Below, piece after piece: positions 47,623 through 55,430 of a DNA stretch of 64,000 nt. The stretch covers positions 105,051 to 169,050 of the forward strand of contig PNNO01000001.1 of NCBI GenBank assembly GCA_013824265.1. The letters are read 5' to 3'. Under the pieces are notes generated by a model. That model saw only the letters and a list, made by a program, of their open reading frames with translations, did not search any database and was not told the origin of the DNA. The position numbers and the translations under genes were made by a program. The DNA comes from a bacterium (GTDB taxonomy: Bacteria > Patescibacteriota > Gracilibacteria > UBA1369 > PNNO01). The first letter of the stretch is position 1, and every line of letters begins with the position of its first letter.

Positions 47623-48375
47623 ATGGCAATTACAATTAAAACTCCGGAAGAGATAAAAATAATGCGCGAAGCCGGAAGGATACTCGCCACTATTTTAAAT
47701 GATATAAAAGATTTTGTTAAAATCGGACAAACAACAAAACAGCTGGATGAGTATGCTGAAACTTTAATGAAGAAATATGACGTAAAACCTTCATTTAAAG
47801 GATATCACGGCTTTCCGGCAATTTTGTGCACATCGGTAAATGAACAAGTGGTTCATACAATTCCCGGAAATTATGTTTTAAAAGATGGCGATATTCTAAC
47901 AGTAGACTGTGGCGTAATTTACAAAGAACTTAATTCGGACGCTGCAATAACCATTTTTCTTGGAAACGTTCCGGAGAAAACAAAGGATTTTGTTTTTGTT
48001 GTAAGAAAGGCTTTAATGGGGGCTATTAGTAAAGTAAAGGAAGGCGTGAATCTTAATGTTATAGGCAACGCGGTTCAAAATATAATAGAGGGGCAGCACG
48101 GATACAGTGTTGTTAAGGAACTTACGGGTCACGGAATAGGACGACGACTACATGAAGAACCTTTTATTGTAAACTATAGAGAAATTTCTCCGGGCCCAAT
48201 GTTAAAAGCCGGAATGACACTTGCAATAGAACCTATTGCCGCAATGGGAAGCGGAGAGATAATTACCCTTAGAGACAACTGGACAATAGTTACCGCCGAT
48301 AAAATGCCTGCGTGCCAATGGGAGCATACAATCCTTGTAACAAAGACAGGGGCTGAAATACTAACAAAGCTTTAA
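47623..48375 (+). CDS. map: methionine aminopeptidase, type I
   Basis: Removes N-terminal methionine. Metal ligands appear in DGDILTVDCGVIYKELNSDAA (two Asp), GHGIGRRLHEEP (His), AIEPIAAMG (Glu) and the final EHTILVTKTGAEILT (Glu). CTSVNEQVVHTIP is the substrate-side signature. Length 250. Follows adk by three bases; ends four bases inside the convergent patatin gene. Confidence 0.97.
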   Translation: MAITIKTPEEIKIMREAGRILATILNDIKDFVKIGQTTKQLDEYAETLMKKYDVKPSFKGYHGFPAILCTSVNEQVVHTIPGNYVLKDGDILTVDCGVIYKELNSDAAITIFLGNVPEKTKDFVFVVRKALMGAISKVKEGVNLNVIGNAVQNIIEGQHGYSVVKELTGHGIGRRLHEEPFIVNYREISPGPMLKAGMTLAIEPIAAMGSGEIITLRDNWTIVTADKMPACQWEHTILVTKTGAEILTKL

Positions 48376-49283
48376 CGTTTGTAAGCAATCCCCTTTTCGT
48401 CCAGGATTTTAAAAATATCCGGAAGGGCTTCTTCCATGCAACGTCTTCCTTCTTCAATTGTTTCTTTTGATTTTTCAAATTCAAGATGACCGCAAAGTAC
48501 ATCAGGTTTAAGAACATAGTCAGGGTGAGCATCGGCAATTCTTGAATTCGTACTATCCTGAGAAGCAATATCAAGAGATCTGAGCGCAATACCTATAAGA
48601 AGTTTTATATCTCTTTTCCTTTGATCAATATAGTTTTCTATAATTCCGGCTTTTTTAAATAAATCCTGGTACTTATTCTTCTGATACTTTGCGTAAACCA
48701 TTCCGGAAATATATTGTTGAGAAGTATAGTTTGCAAGTTTAACTCCAATAAGAACATCGGGTTTTTTATCAACAAGCAAAGACAGTGGAACGTTATTCAA
48801 AACAGCCCCATCAATAAGATACCTATCCTGATAGAAATGAGGAGGGAAAATAATCGGGATTGAAACAGAAGCTCTTAAAACTTCCCTTATGAGCCCTGTA
48901 TTAAAAACAACTTCTTTTCCGGTTTCAAGATCAATGGCAAGAGTGCTAAAAGGAATTTTACAATCTTCAAACTTGGCATCTCCAAAAAGCTGGCGCATAG
49001 CTTCATCTATAAAATCACCACTAAGTAAACTTTCGTGAAAAGGAGTTGCATATTCCATTGGAGAAAAATCTATATTCTGAAAATGCATCGCTATATCTTT
49101 AATTCTTTTAAGAGGCATTCCCAGTGCATACAGTGCTCCAACCACGGACCCCATGCTAGTTCCTGCGATGTAATCTACCTTTATCCCATGCTCTTCCATA
49201 ACCTCAAGAACACCAACGTGTGCGAACCCACGGGCACCTCCTCCGCCAAGTGCTAGAGCTATAGTTTTTTTATTATCAGCCAT
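48372..49283 (-). CDS. patatin-like phospholipase (RssA/NTE-like)
   Basis: Probable acyl hydrolase with a Ser-Asp dyad. Oxyanion loop GGGGARGFAHVG (13-24), nucleophile elbow GTSMG (Ser43) and DGAVLNNVP (catalytic Asp about 165) are intact. Length 303; no signal peptide, so cytoplasmic or membrane-associated. Substrate is unknown. It lies inverted between map and infA, splitting the r-protein superoperon, so infA needs its own promoter. Confidence 0.9.
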   Translation of the reverse strand: MADNKKTIALALGGGGARGFAHVGVLEVMEEHGIKVDYIAGTSMGSVVGALYALGMPLKRIKDIAMHFQNIDFSPMEYATPFHESLLSGDFIDEAMRQLFGDAKFEDCKIPFSTLAIDLETGKEVVFNTGLIREVLRASVSIPIIFPPHFYQDRYLIDGAVLNNVPLSLLVDKKPDVLIGVKLANYTSQQYISGMVYAKYQKNKYQDLFKKAGIIENYIDQRKRDIKLLIGIALRSLDIASQDSTNSRIADAHPDYVLKPDVLCGHLEFEKSKETIEEGRRCMEEALPDIFKILDEKGIAYKR

Positions 49284-49456
49284 TTGACATTAGTTTATTT
49301 TTGTTTGTTCTTACTATTTTACCAAATTTTCGGCTCTATAACAACAATAAAAGATATTAATAGATTGATTTTAAAGTACATTCAAGCACTTTTTACAATA
49401 TTTTACCGCCAATGCAAGTTGTTTTTTATAAATAGTTCGAATAAGGGAAAAATCCC

Positions 49457-49485
49457 TTGATTTAAGGGTACTGCTAGGGTACTAT
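49457..49485 (+). promoter_or_regulatory. promoter of the infA-rpmJ-rpsM operon
   Basis: TTGATT (49457-49462), 17-base spacer, TACTAT (49480-49485). It lies in the 262-base gap after the inverted patatin gene; AAGGG/CCCTT inverted repeats surround the -35. Confidence 0.7.
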
Positions 49486-49545
49486 CCTATCGCTGTTTTT
49501 TGCATAAAAAATCGGTTTTAGCTGTAAATAACAACGTATTGTCGC

Positions 49546-49887
49546 ATGGCGAAAGAGGTCATAGAAGTGTTTGGGGAAGTCGTTGAGACTCTTCCAAACG
49601 CAACATTCAGAGTTAAACTCATTGATAAAAACTATCCGGATCACACCGTTTTGGCTCATCTCTCAGGAAAAATGAGAGTGAACTATATCAAGGTTGTTCC
49701 CGGAGATGTAGTAACACTTGAACTAACTCCTTATGATCTAACTAAGGGTCGTATAACCTTTAGACATAAGTCACCTGAAGCCGCCAGGGCTGTAATGGAA
49801 GGGCGTGAAGCCGAGGAAAACGCAGCCAATGCAGTGGAAGAAGAATCTGATTCTTCCTATGATTCGGAGACCGACGCCGAAGATTAA
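49546..49887 (+). CDS. infA: translation initiation factor IF-1 with acidic C-terminal extension
   Basis: Binds the 30S A site during initiation. The OB fold (1-75) has [21 protein letters not shown] (start), [21 protein letters not shown] (start) and [11 protein letters not shown]. Normal IF-1 is about 72 residues; this one is 113, with a tail rich in Glu/Asp/Ser ([16 protein letters not shown]). First gene of the alpha-operon block. Confidence 0.95.
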   Translation: MAKEVIEVFGEVVETLPNATFRVKLIDKNYPDHTVLAHLSGKMRVNYIKVVPGDVVTLELTPYDLTKGRITFRHKSPEAARAVMEGREAEENAANAVEEESDSSYDSETDAED

Positions 49888-49908
49888 AAAAGACTAATCA
49901 TTATTACT

Positions 49909-50022
49909 ATGAAAGTACGATCATCTGTAAAAACAATATGTGACAAGTGTAAAATTATACGCCGAAAGGGCGTAATTCGTGTTATTTGTGAGACAAAAAA
50001 GCATAAGCAGAGACAAGGATAA
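49909..50022 (+). CDS. rpmJ: 50S ribosomal protein L36
   Basis: A 37-residue zinc protein (bL36), too short for usual ORF cut-offs. Starts [20 protein letters not shown] and ends [13 protein letters not shown], with the C-x2-C...C-x4-H zinc pattern. Between infA and rpsM, its normal place. Confidence 0.95.
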   Translation: MKVRSSVKTICDKCKIIRRKGVIRVICETKKHKQRQG

Positions 50023-50049
50023 TTATTTTACTTTATTACCTAAGTAGTC

Positions 50050-50424
50050 ATGGCTCGTATAGCAGGTGTAAATCTACCAAAAGAAAAGCGAATTGAAGTT
50101 GGGTTGACTGCAATCTATGGAATTGGAAGACAGCTCAGCGCACAAATGCTTAGTGATCTAAAAATAGATCCTAATACAAGGGTAAAAGATCTTACTGATG
50201 ACGAAATTGCAAGACTTCGCGAAACCATCGGGAAGATGGCAACCGAAGGTGACTTAAGAAGAAAAGTCGCACTTGATATCAAACGTCTTCAGGACATTGG
50301 AACATATCGTGGATTTAGACACAAAAAAAGACTTCCATGCCGTGGACAAAGAACAAAAACGAACGCGCGAACAAAGAAAGGAAAGAAGATGACAGTAGCA
50401 AACAAGAAAGTTACAACCAAATAA
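50050..50424 (+). CDS. rpsM: 30S ribosomal protein S13
   Basis: uS13 of the 30S head, bridging to the 50[27 protein letters not shown] (split), [21 protein letters not shown] (start) and [19 protein letters not shown] are conserved. Length 124. Confidence 0.97.
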   Translation: MARIAGVNLPKEKRIEVGLTAIYGIGRQLSAQMLSDLKIDPNTRVKDLTDDEIARLRETIGKMATEGDLRRKVALDIKRLQDIGTYRGFRHKKRLPCRGQRTKTNARTKKGKKMTVANKKVTTK

Positions 50425-50444
50425 TAATCTAAATAATTAAAATT

Positions 50445-50861
50445 ATGGCTGAGAAGAAAATAGCTGAGAAAAAAACCAGCAAACCAGCAGTAAAAAGAAA
50501 AGGGAAGAAAAAGGTATCTCCTGAATGCAATGTTTATATTCAGGCAAGTTACAACAATACAATTGTAACAATTACAGAACCAAACGGAGATGTAGTTTCA
50601 TGGTCAAGCGCAGGATCAAGCGGATTTAAAGGATCAAGAAAATCAACTCCATACGCAGCTCAGGTGGCAGCTGAAAACGCTGTAGAAAAAGCAAAACCTG
50701 TGGGTATAGAGAAGGTAAATGTATTTGTTAAGGGAGTTGGTTCGGGACGTGAACAGGCTATAAGAGGATTGAATTCTTCAGGCCTTCACATCATCACTAT
50801 TACAGACGTTACACCTATTTCTCATAATGGCTGCAGACAGAAAAAGCAGCGAAGAAATTAA
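50445..50861 (+). CDS. rpsK: 30S ribosomal protein S11
   Basis: uS11 on the 30S platform. [60 protein letters not shown] and [19 protein letters not shown] are typical. Length 138, with a Lys-rich N-terminal start of about 25 residues. Confidence 0.97.
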   Translation: MAEKKIAEKKTSKPAVKRKGKKKVSPECNVYIQASYNNTIVTITEPNGDVVSWSSAGSSGFKGSRKSTPYAAQVAAENAVEKAKPVGIEKVNVFVKGVGSGREQAIRGLNSSGLHIITITDVTPISHNGCRQKKQRRN

Positions 50862-50890
50862 TTTATTCTTTTAGTTAACCAGTATAAGAC

Positions 50891-51517
50891 ATGGCTCGAT
50901 ATAGAGGACCAAAAGCTAAAATCGCACGAAGAGAAGGAATCAGTCTTGCAGCATTCGGAAACTACGAAGGAGCTGCGGCTAAGGCTGTAGAAAAGAAAAA
51001 TTATCCACCTGGCCACAACGGCAAAAAGGGATCTTTTTCCAAACCTTCAGAGTATTCAAAGCAGCTAAGGGAAAAACAAAAGGCAAAGAGAATCTATGGA
51101 GTTCTCGAGAAGCAGTTTCGAAGATACTATGAAAAAGCGGATAAGATGGAAATGGCGACAAACATCGCTCTTATCACTCTTTTGGAGAAACGTATGGACA
51201 ATGTTGTATACAGAAGCGGACTTGCAGAGACAAGAAGACAAGCAAGACAGATTGTGACTCACGGACTTATGAAACTTAATGGACGAAGAGTAGACATTCC
51301 ATCAATAGAGTTAAAAGTTGGAGACAAAATAGAAGTAAGGGATACTAAAAAGGCGTCACCTTTATTTGAAGAAATAAAGAAGAAGAAGCCTAGAGCTCCA
51401 AAGTGGCTTAAGCCGGACCTTGTTAGTCTAGCTTGTGAAGTAATCAGAGATCCGGAGAAAGATGATCTTGAGCACATTATCGAATCAAAACTTATCGTCG
51501 AGTATTACTCGAAATAA
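50891..51517 (+). CDS. rpsD: 30S ribosomal protein S4
   Basis: uS4, primary 16S rRNA binder. ARYRGPKAKIARREGISLAAFG (split), SKQLREKQKAKRIYGVLEKQFRRYYEKA (split), RMDNVVYRSGLAETRRQARQIVTHGLMKLNG (in pieces; S4 domain). No cysteine cluster at the N-terminus (zinc-free form). Length 208. Confidence 0.97.
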   Translation: MARYRGPKAKIARREGISLAAFGNYEGAAAKAVEKKNYPPGHNGKKGSFSKPSEYSKQLREKQKAKRIYGVLEKQFRRYYEKADKMEMATNIALITLLEKRMDNVVYRSGLAETRRQARQIVTHGLMKLNGRRVDIPSIELKVGDKIEVRDTKKASPLFEEIKKKKPRAPKWLKPDLVSLACEVIRDPEKDDLEHIIESKLIVEYYSK

Positions 51518-51559
51518 TTCTGTTAAATATTCTCCCTTTCCCTTAATTAATAGTTTACT

Positions 51560-52537
51560 ATGCATCAAATACAAGAAGAAATCGGTATACCTAAATTTAA
51601 GCCTCAGAAGAAAGGTGATAACCATGTAATATTCACGTTAGGCCCTCTCCCTCCTGGTTATGGAATGACACTTGGAAATGCACTTAGAAGAGTACTTTTG
51701 TCATCACTACCTGGTGCAGCAATTACCGGAGTGAAGATTCAGGGAGTTACTCACGAATATTCTACAATTAAGGGCGTTAAGGATAGCATACTTGATATAA
51801 ACCTAAACATTAAGCAGCTCTATGTTCAAATGGACAATAAAGAGCCTGCTACTCTTGAACTTAACGTTACAAAGCCAGGTGTTGTAACTGCAAAGGATAT
51901 TAAATGTCCTACAGGCGTTAAGATTCTAAATACAGACCAATACATAACTACAATTGACGGAAAAGCTACGAAATTAAAAATAGAATTCCGTGCAGAGAAA
52001 GGCGTTGGATATACTCCTGCGTCACTAAGAATCAAGGAAGAGAAAATCGCCGGAATGATAGTTCTTGATGCGGTTTACAGCCCGGTTGTTAAGGTTAGAT
52101 ACGATGTTGAAAACACTCGTGTTGGACAAATGACCAACTTGGATAAACTAATTCTTGAAATTAAGACTGACGGAACAATTTCACCTGAAGACGCACTTAG
52201 ATTTTCTTCCAATATTTTGACCTCTTATTTCAATCTATTCAACGAAGAAGGAATTTTGGTTGAACAGGATTTCATGAGTGATTTCGCAAAGATCGCAGCG
52301 AAAGAACAGGAACAAGAAAAGACAAAACCTGCTCAGGAATCATACACTCCAATTGAAATTCTTGGATTCTCTCCTAGAACTTTGAATGCCTTGATTAACG
52401 GTGGAATCGGTTCAATCGAGCAACTTTCAAAATGTACGGAAAGCAAGTTGTCTAATTTAAGAGGATTTGGTAAGAAAGCTTTGACCGAAGTAAGTGACGC
52501 TTTGAAGAAAAAGGGCTTTTCACTTTCTGAAGAATAA
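51560..52537 (+). CDS. rpoA: RNA polymerase alpha subunit
   Basis: Dimer that scaffolds RNA polymerase. The N-terminal domain has LPPGYGMTLGNALRRVLLSSLPGAAITGV (in pieces) and the C-terminal domain (about 250-325) has IEILGFSPRTLNALINGGIGSIEQLS (split) and RGFGKKALTEVSDALKKKGF, the helix-hairpin-helix that touches UP elements and activators. Length 325. Between rpsD and rplQ as usual. Confidence 0.98.
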   Translation: MHQIQEEIGIPKFKPQKKGDNHVIFTLGPLPPGYGMTLGNALRRVLLSSLPGAAITGVKIQGVTHEYSTIKGVKDSILDINLNIKQLYVQMDNKEPATLELNVTKPGVVTAKDIKCPTGVKILNTDQYITTIDGKATKLKIEFRAEKGVGYTPASLRIKEEKIAGMIVLDAVYSPVVKVRYDVENTRVGQMTNLDKLILEIKTDGTISPEDALRFSSNILTSYFNLFNEEGILVEQDFMSDFAKIAAKEQEQEKTKPAQESYTPIEILGFSPRTLNALINGGIGSIEQLSKCTESKLSNLRGFGKKALTEVSDALKKKGFSLSEE

Positions 52538-52570
52538 AAGTTTTGCATAAACTACTAATTTAATTTAATA

Positions 52571-52924
52571 ATGAAAACCGCAAAAAGATTAGCAAATAGT
52601 GGCATGGACGCCTCCTTCCGAAAAGCAATGCTTAGGAACTTGGCAATGAGTCTTGTAATCGAAGAGAAGATTAAAACTACAATCACTCGTGCAAAAGCAC
52701 TTGCCCCGTTTGTGGATAAACTTATCAACATCGGGAAAGGTAAAGATAAGCTTCATGTAATCAGAGAGCTTAACAGACTGGTTAACCACGAAAGCTGCAG
52801 CAAGAAGATTATTGAAGAGCTTGCTAACAAATACAGTGACAGAACTTCAGGTTACACAAGAATTACAAAAGCCGGATTCAGAGCCGGGGACAACGCATCT
52901 ATGGTATATATTGAACTCGTTTAA
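52571..52924 (+). CDS. rplQ: 50S ribosomal protein L17
   Basis: bL17. FRKAMLRNLAMSLVIEEKIKTTITRAKAL (in pieces) and SGYTRITKAGFRAGDNASMVYIEL (split) match. Length 117. rplM starts two bases after its stop. Confidence 0.97.
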   Translation: MKTAKRLANSGMDASFRKAMLRNLAMSLVIEEKIKTTITRAKALAPFVDKLINIGKGKDKLHVIRELNRLVNHESCSKKIIEELANKYSDRTSGYTRITKAGFRAGDNASMVYIELV

Positions 52925-52926
52925 TT

Positions 52927-53355
52927 ATGAAAACATACTCACCAAAAAAACAGGACATCGATAGAAAATGGTACATTGTTGATGCCAAAGGACAAACTCT
53001 TGGACACCTCGCAACAAAAATAGCAGTTAAGCTAAGAGGGAAAGATAAGCCTATATTTGCACCACACATTGATTGTGGAGATTACGTAATTGTAATTAAT
53101 GCAAAAGAAATAGCCGTCACAGGAAATAAAATGGACGACAAAATGTACTATAGCCACAGTGGATTTCCAGGAGGATTTAAACAGAAACCTCTTAAGAAAC
53201 TTATGGAAGAAAGACCTGAAGAAATTATAAAACAAGCCGTTCAGGGAATGATTCCACGAAACAAACTTAGAAAAGAAATCATGTCTAAGCTTAAGATATT
53301 TGTAGGGCCTGAGCACAATCATGAAGCCCAACAACCTCAACCGTTAACTGATTAA
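52927..53355 (+). CDS. rplM: 50S ribosomal protein L13
   Basis: uL13, early 50S assembly. DRKWYIVDAKGQTLGHLATKIAVKLRGKDKP (in pieces), CGDYVIVINAKEIAVTGNK, YYSHSGFPGG and GMIPRNKLRKEIMSKLKIFVGPEHNH (split) are conserved. Length 142. Pairs with rpsI. Confidence 0.97.
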   Translation: MKTYSPKKQDIDRKWYIVDAKGQTLGHLATKIAVKLRGKDKPIFAPHIDCGDYVIVINAKEIAVTGNKMDDKMYYSHSGFPGGFKQKPLKKLMEERPEEIIKQAVQGMIPRNKLRKEIMSKLKIFVGPEHNHEAQQPQPLTD

Positions 53356-53360
53356 TAATT

Positions 53361-53780
53361 ATGCCAGCACAGCCTAAAGTAAAAAAGAAGGATAACTATC
53401 ATTACGCAAATGGAAAGCGAAAAACCGCTGTTGCGCGTGTTCGTCTTATTCCGGGCGGAAAAGGAGAAATAACTATCAACGAGAAAACAATGAAAGACTT
53501 CTGCAGTGTTAAATCTCAACAGGATTCAATCCTTGCTCCACTTGAGTTAGTGGGACTTTCAGGAAAAGTTGATGTAAACGCAAAAGTACAAGGCGGAGGT
53601 TTTAACGCACAGGCTGATGCTATTAGACACGGCATTTCAAAAGCTCTTCTTGAGTACGATGAAATGTTCAGAGCGGTTTTAAAGAAAGCCGGATTCCTTA
53701 CAAGAGATTCAAGAGTTAAAGAAAGAAAGAAGTATGGACTTAAGAGAGCGCGAAGAGCTCCACAGTTCTCTAAACGTTAA
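53361..53780 (+). CDS. rpsI: 30S ribosomal protein S9
   Basis: uS9, its C-terminal tail reaches the P-site tRNA. HYANGKRKTAVARVRLIPGGKG (split), VKVQGGG-type VNAKVQGGGFNAQADAIRHGISKALL (split) and the basic end YGLKRARRAPQFSKR are typical. Length 139. Last gene of the superoperon; its terminator lies 38 bases on, inside the convergent gene. Confidence 0.97.
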   Translation: MPAQPKVKKKDNYHYANGKRKTAVARVRLIPGGKGEITINEKTMKDFCSVKSQQDSILAPLELVGLSGKVDVNAKVQGGGFNAQADAIRHGISKALLEYDEMFRAVLKKAGFLTRDSRVKERKKYGLKRARRAPQFSKR

Positions 53781-54393
53781 TCTGGAGAGTTAAACTCTCG
53801 TTTAAACCACTTTTTAAAACGCTATCAAATATATATCTGATGGCGTTTTTTATTGATAAAACATATCTTTCTCTTTTATCTCCGTGTGGAAGTTCTATTA
53901 ACTGCTCGCAAAGTTCGTCTTTTAAATAGTTTAGTGTAAGGAAAATATTAAGTCTTTCATCAGGTAAAACTTTTAAAATTTCACCCTCTATAAGTGTATT
54001 AAAATACGAAAGTATAGTTTGTTTTACGGAAGGCGTGTTTTCTTCGGTTTCAATTTTTTCCGTATCCATGTTTCCCAGAACCATAAGCGCCGTATAGGCT
54101 ACATCGTTTGCAATTTCGTGTACCAAGCCACCCATCATTTCATACTTACCCGTATCATGTTCAGGAGTTTCGTCCTGAACCTCTTTTGCTATACCGGTAC
54201 CAAAATCTTCTTCCATATTTCTATCCGGCACTCCACCGGTTCCGCAAAGCTGCAAAAGAAGAGTCTTTAACTTGGTTTCGTAAGGAGCGGTATTCCTTCC
54301 TATAACTTCAATAGGATGCTCTCCTTGCGGATAAGGCTGAGTAATTACAACGGGGACTTCTCCGGGAACACTTGATAAAGCTTTACCTGCCAT
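53770..54393 (-). CDS. hypothetical protein, 207 residues
   Basis: Family not recognised. Soluble, acidic, with no signal peptide or membrane helix. The middle and C-terminal parts look helical (GLVHEIANDVAYTALMVLG, QTILSYFNTLIEGEILKVL, ERYVLSIKNAIRYIFDSVL). It overlaps the 3' end of rpsI by 11 bases tail-to-tail, and the terminator of the ribosomal operon (53818-53851) lies inside its coding sequence. Divergent from trmD. Confidence 0.6.
   Translation of the reverse strand: MAGKALSSVPGEVPVVITQPYPQGEHPIEVIGRNTAPYETKLKTLLLQLCGTGGVPDRNMEEDFGTGIAKEVQDETPEHDTGKYEMMGGLVHEIANDVAYTALMVLGNMDTEKIETEENTPSVKQTILSYFNTLIEGEILKVLPDERLNIFLTLNYLKDELCEQLIELPHGDKRERYVLSIKNAIRYIFDSVLKSGLNESLTLQINV
53818..53851 (+). 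terminator. Rho-independent terminator of the ribosomal superoperon
   Basis: AACGCTATCA pairs with TGATGGCGTT (one G-U) around a 10-base A/T loop, then six T. It lies within the 3' coding region of the convergent 53770-54393 gene. Confidence 0.85.
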
Positions 54394-54448
54394 ATAGTTT
54401 GAATTTATTTAATTATTTTCTATAAACGTATAATGATTGAAGCCAAAA

Positions 54449-54477
54449 TTGTCAATACTCGAACAATTTGATATAAG
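54449..54477 (+). promoter_or_regulatory. trmD promoter
   Basis: TTGTCA (54449-54454), 17-base spacer, TATAAG (54472-54477), 20 bases before the ATG. Confidence 0.65.
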
Positions 54478-54497
54478 TTGACTATATAATTATCTTT

Positions 54498-55145
54498 ATG
54501 CGATTTGACGTTTGCACATTATTTCCGGACATGTTCACCTCTTACCTTGACGACAGCATTTTAAAGCGCGCTCAAGATGAAGGCTTGTTGGAAGTTCATT
54601 TCCACAATATAAGAGACTACAGCGAAGAAAAACACGGGAAAGTTGACGACACTCCGTATGGAGGAGGGGCCGGAATGCTTATGACTCCACAGCCTTTGTA
54701 CGATTGCATCACGGCAGTTAAGAAATTAAATAAAGGTCCGGTTATTTACATGAGCCCAAGAGGCAAGAAATTAAGCCATACACGCGCCAAGAGATACGCA
54801 AGGAGGAATGATTCACTTATTTTGCTATGCGGGCGTTACGAGGGAATAGACGAACGAATTTGCGACCTTCTGGTGGACGAGGAGTTGAGTATAGGAGATT
54901 ACGTTTTAACGGGCGGCGAACTTGCCGCAATGGTTGTGATCGACGCGATTTCAAGGTTTATCCCCGGAGTGCTGGGAGATGAGAATTCTGCGGAAGAAGA
55001 TTCTTTTGGAAGAAGGCTTGGGGGCAAGAAAGAATATCCGCACTACACAAAACCGGCTGTATTTAAAGGATTGGAAGTGCCTGAGGTTTTACGAAGCGGC
55101 CACCACGCAGAAATAGAAAAGTGGAGGAAGGGGAAGTTGAGGTAG
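54498..55145 (+). CDS. trmD: tRNA (guanine(37)-N(1))-methyltransferase
   Basis: Methylates N1 of G37 next to the anticodon, preventing frameshifts. The SPOUT knot motifs are present: DDTPYGGGAGMLMTPQPLYD, YMSPRGKKLSH, LLCGRYEGIDERICD, and SIGDYVLTGGELAAMVVIDA; HYTKPAVFKGLEVPEVLRSGHHAEI follows in pieces. At 215 residues it is shorter than the usual 240-250, with a trimmed C-terminal domain. It stands alone with its own promoter and terminator rather than in the rpsP-rimM-trmD-rplS operon. Confidence 0.95.
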   Translation: MRFDVCTLFPDMFTSYLDDSILKRAQDEGLLEVHFHNIRDYSEEKHGKVDDTPYGGGAGMLMTPQPLYDCITAVKKLNKGPVIYMSPRGKKLSHTRAKRYARRNDSLILLCGRYEGIDERICDLLVDEELSIGDYVLTGGELAAMVVIDAISRFIPGVLGDENSAEEDSFGRRLGGKKEYPHYTKPAVFKGLEVPEVLRSGHHAEIEKWRKGKLR

Positions 55146-55220
55146 GAGGTTCTCGTTAAACCCACTCAAACGAGAAAAAATTCCACACCGAAGGGAAGTT
55201 CGTAAAGTATATTCTAAACG

Positions 55221-55246
55221 AAATCCGTCCCGGGACGGATTTTTTC
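55221..55246 (+). terminator. palindromic Rho-independent terminator after trmD
   Basis: A 22-base perfect palindrome centred on TCCCGGGA (AAATCCGTCC and its complement) followed by T residues. The remaining gap up to 55430 is G/C-rich, with no gene seen; a weaker stem ACGGC/GCCGT plus T run is at 55351-55380. Confidence 0.85.
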
Positions 55247-55361
55247 AAATTGCCATTTTCTGATTCGCACAAGCCAAAAAACGCCCCTCGCCACCCCGGC
55301 ACCTCAAAACGCAAAACTCGAATTCGTCAACATACGCTAACCAGCGGAGGACGGCGCAAAC

Positions 55362-55390
55362 TGGCACAGGAGCCGTTTTTCTGTTATAAT
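55362..55390 (+). promoter_or_regulatory. possible promoter of the P-type ATPase
   Basis: TGGCAC (55362-55367), 17-base spacer, TATAAT (55385-55390). A GCGCGC-A-GCGCGC hairpin follows at about 55406-55418, just before the ATG at 55431. The -35 is weak and overlaps a possible terminator stem. Confidence 0.5.
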
Positions 55391-55430
55391 AATACGAAAT
55401 AAAAACGCGCGCAGCGCGCACCAAACAAAC

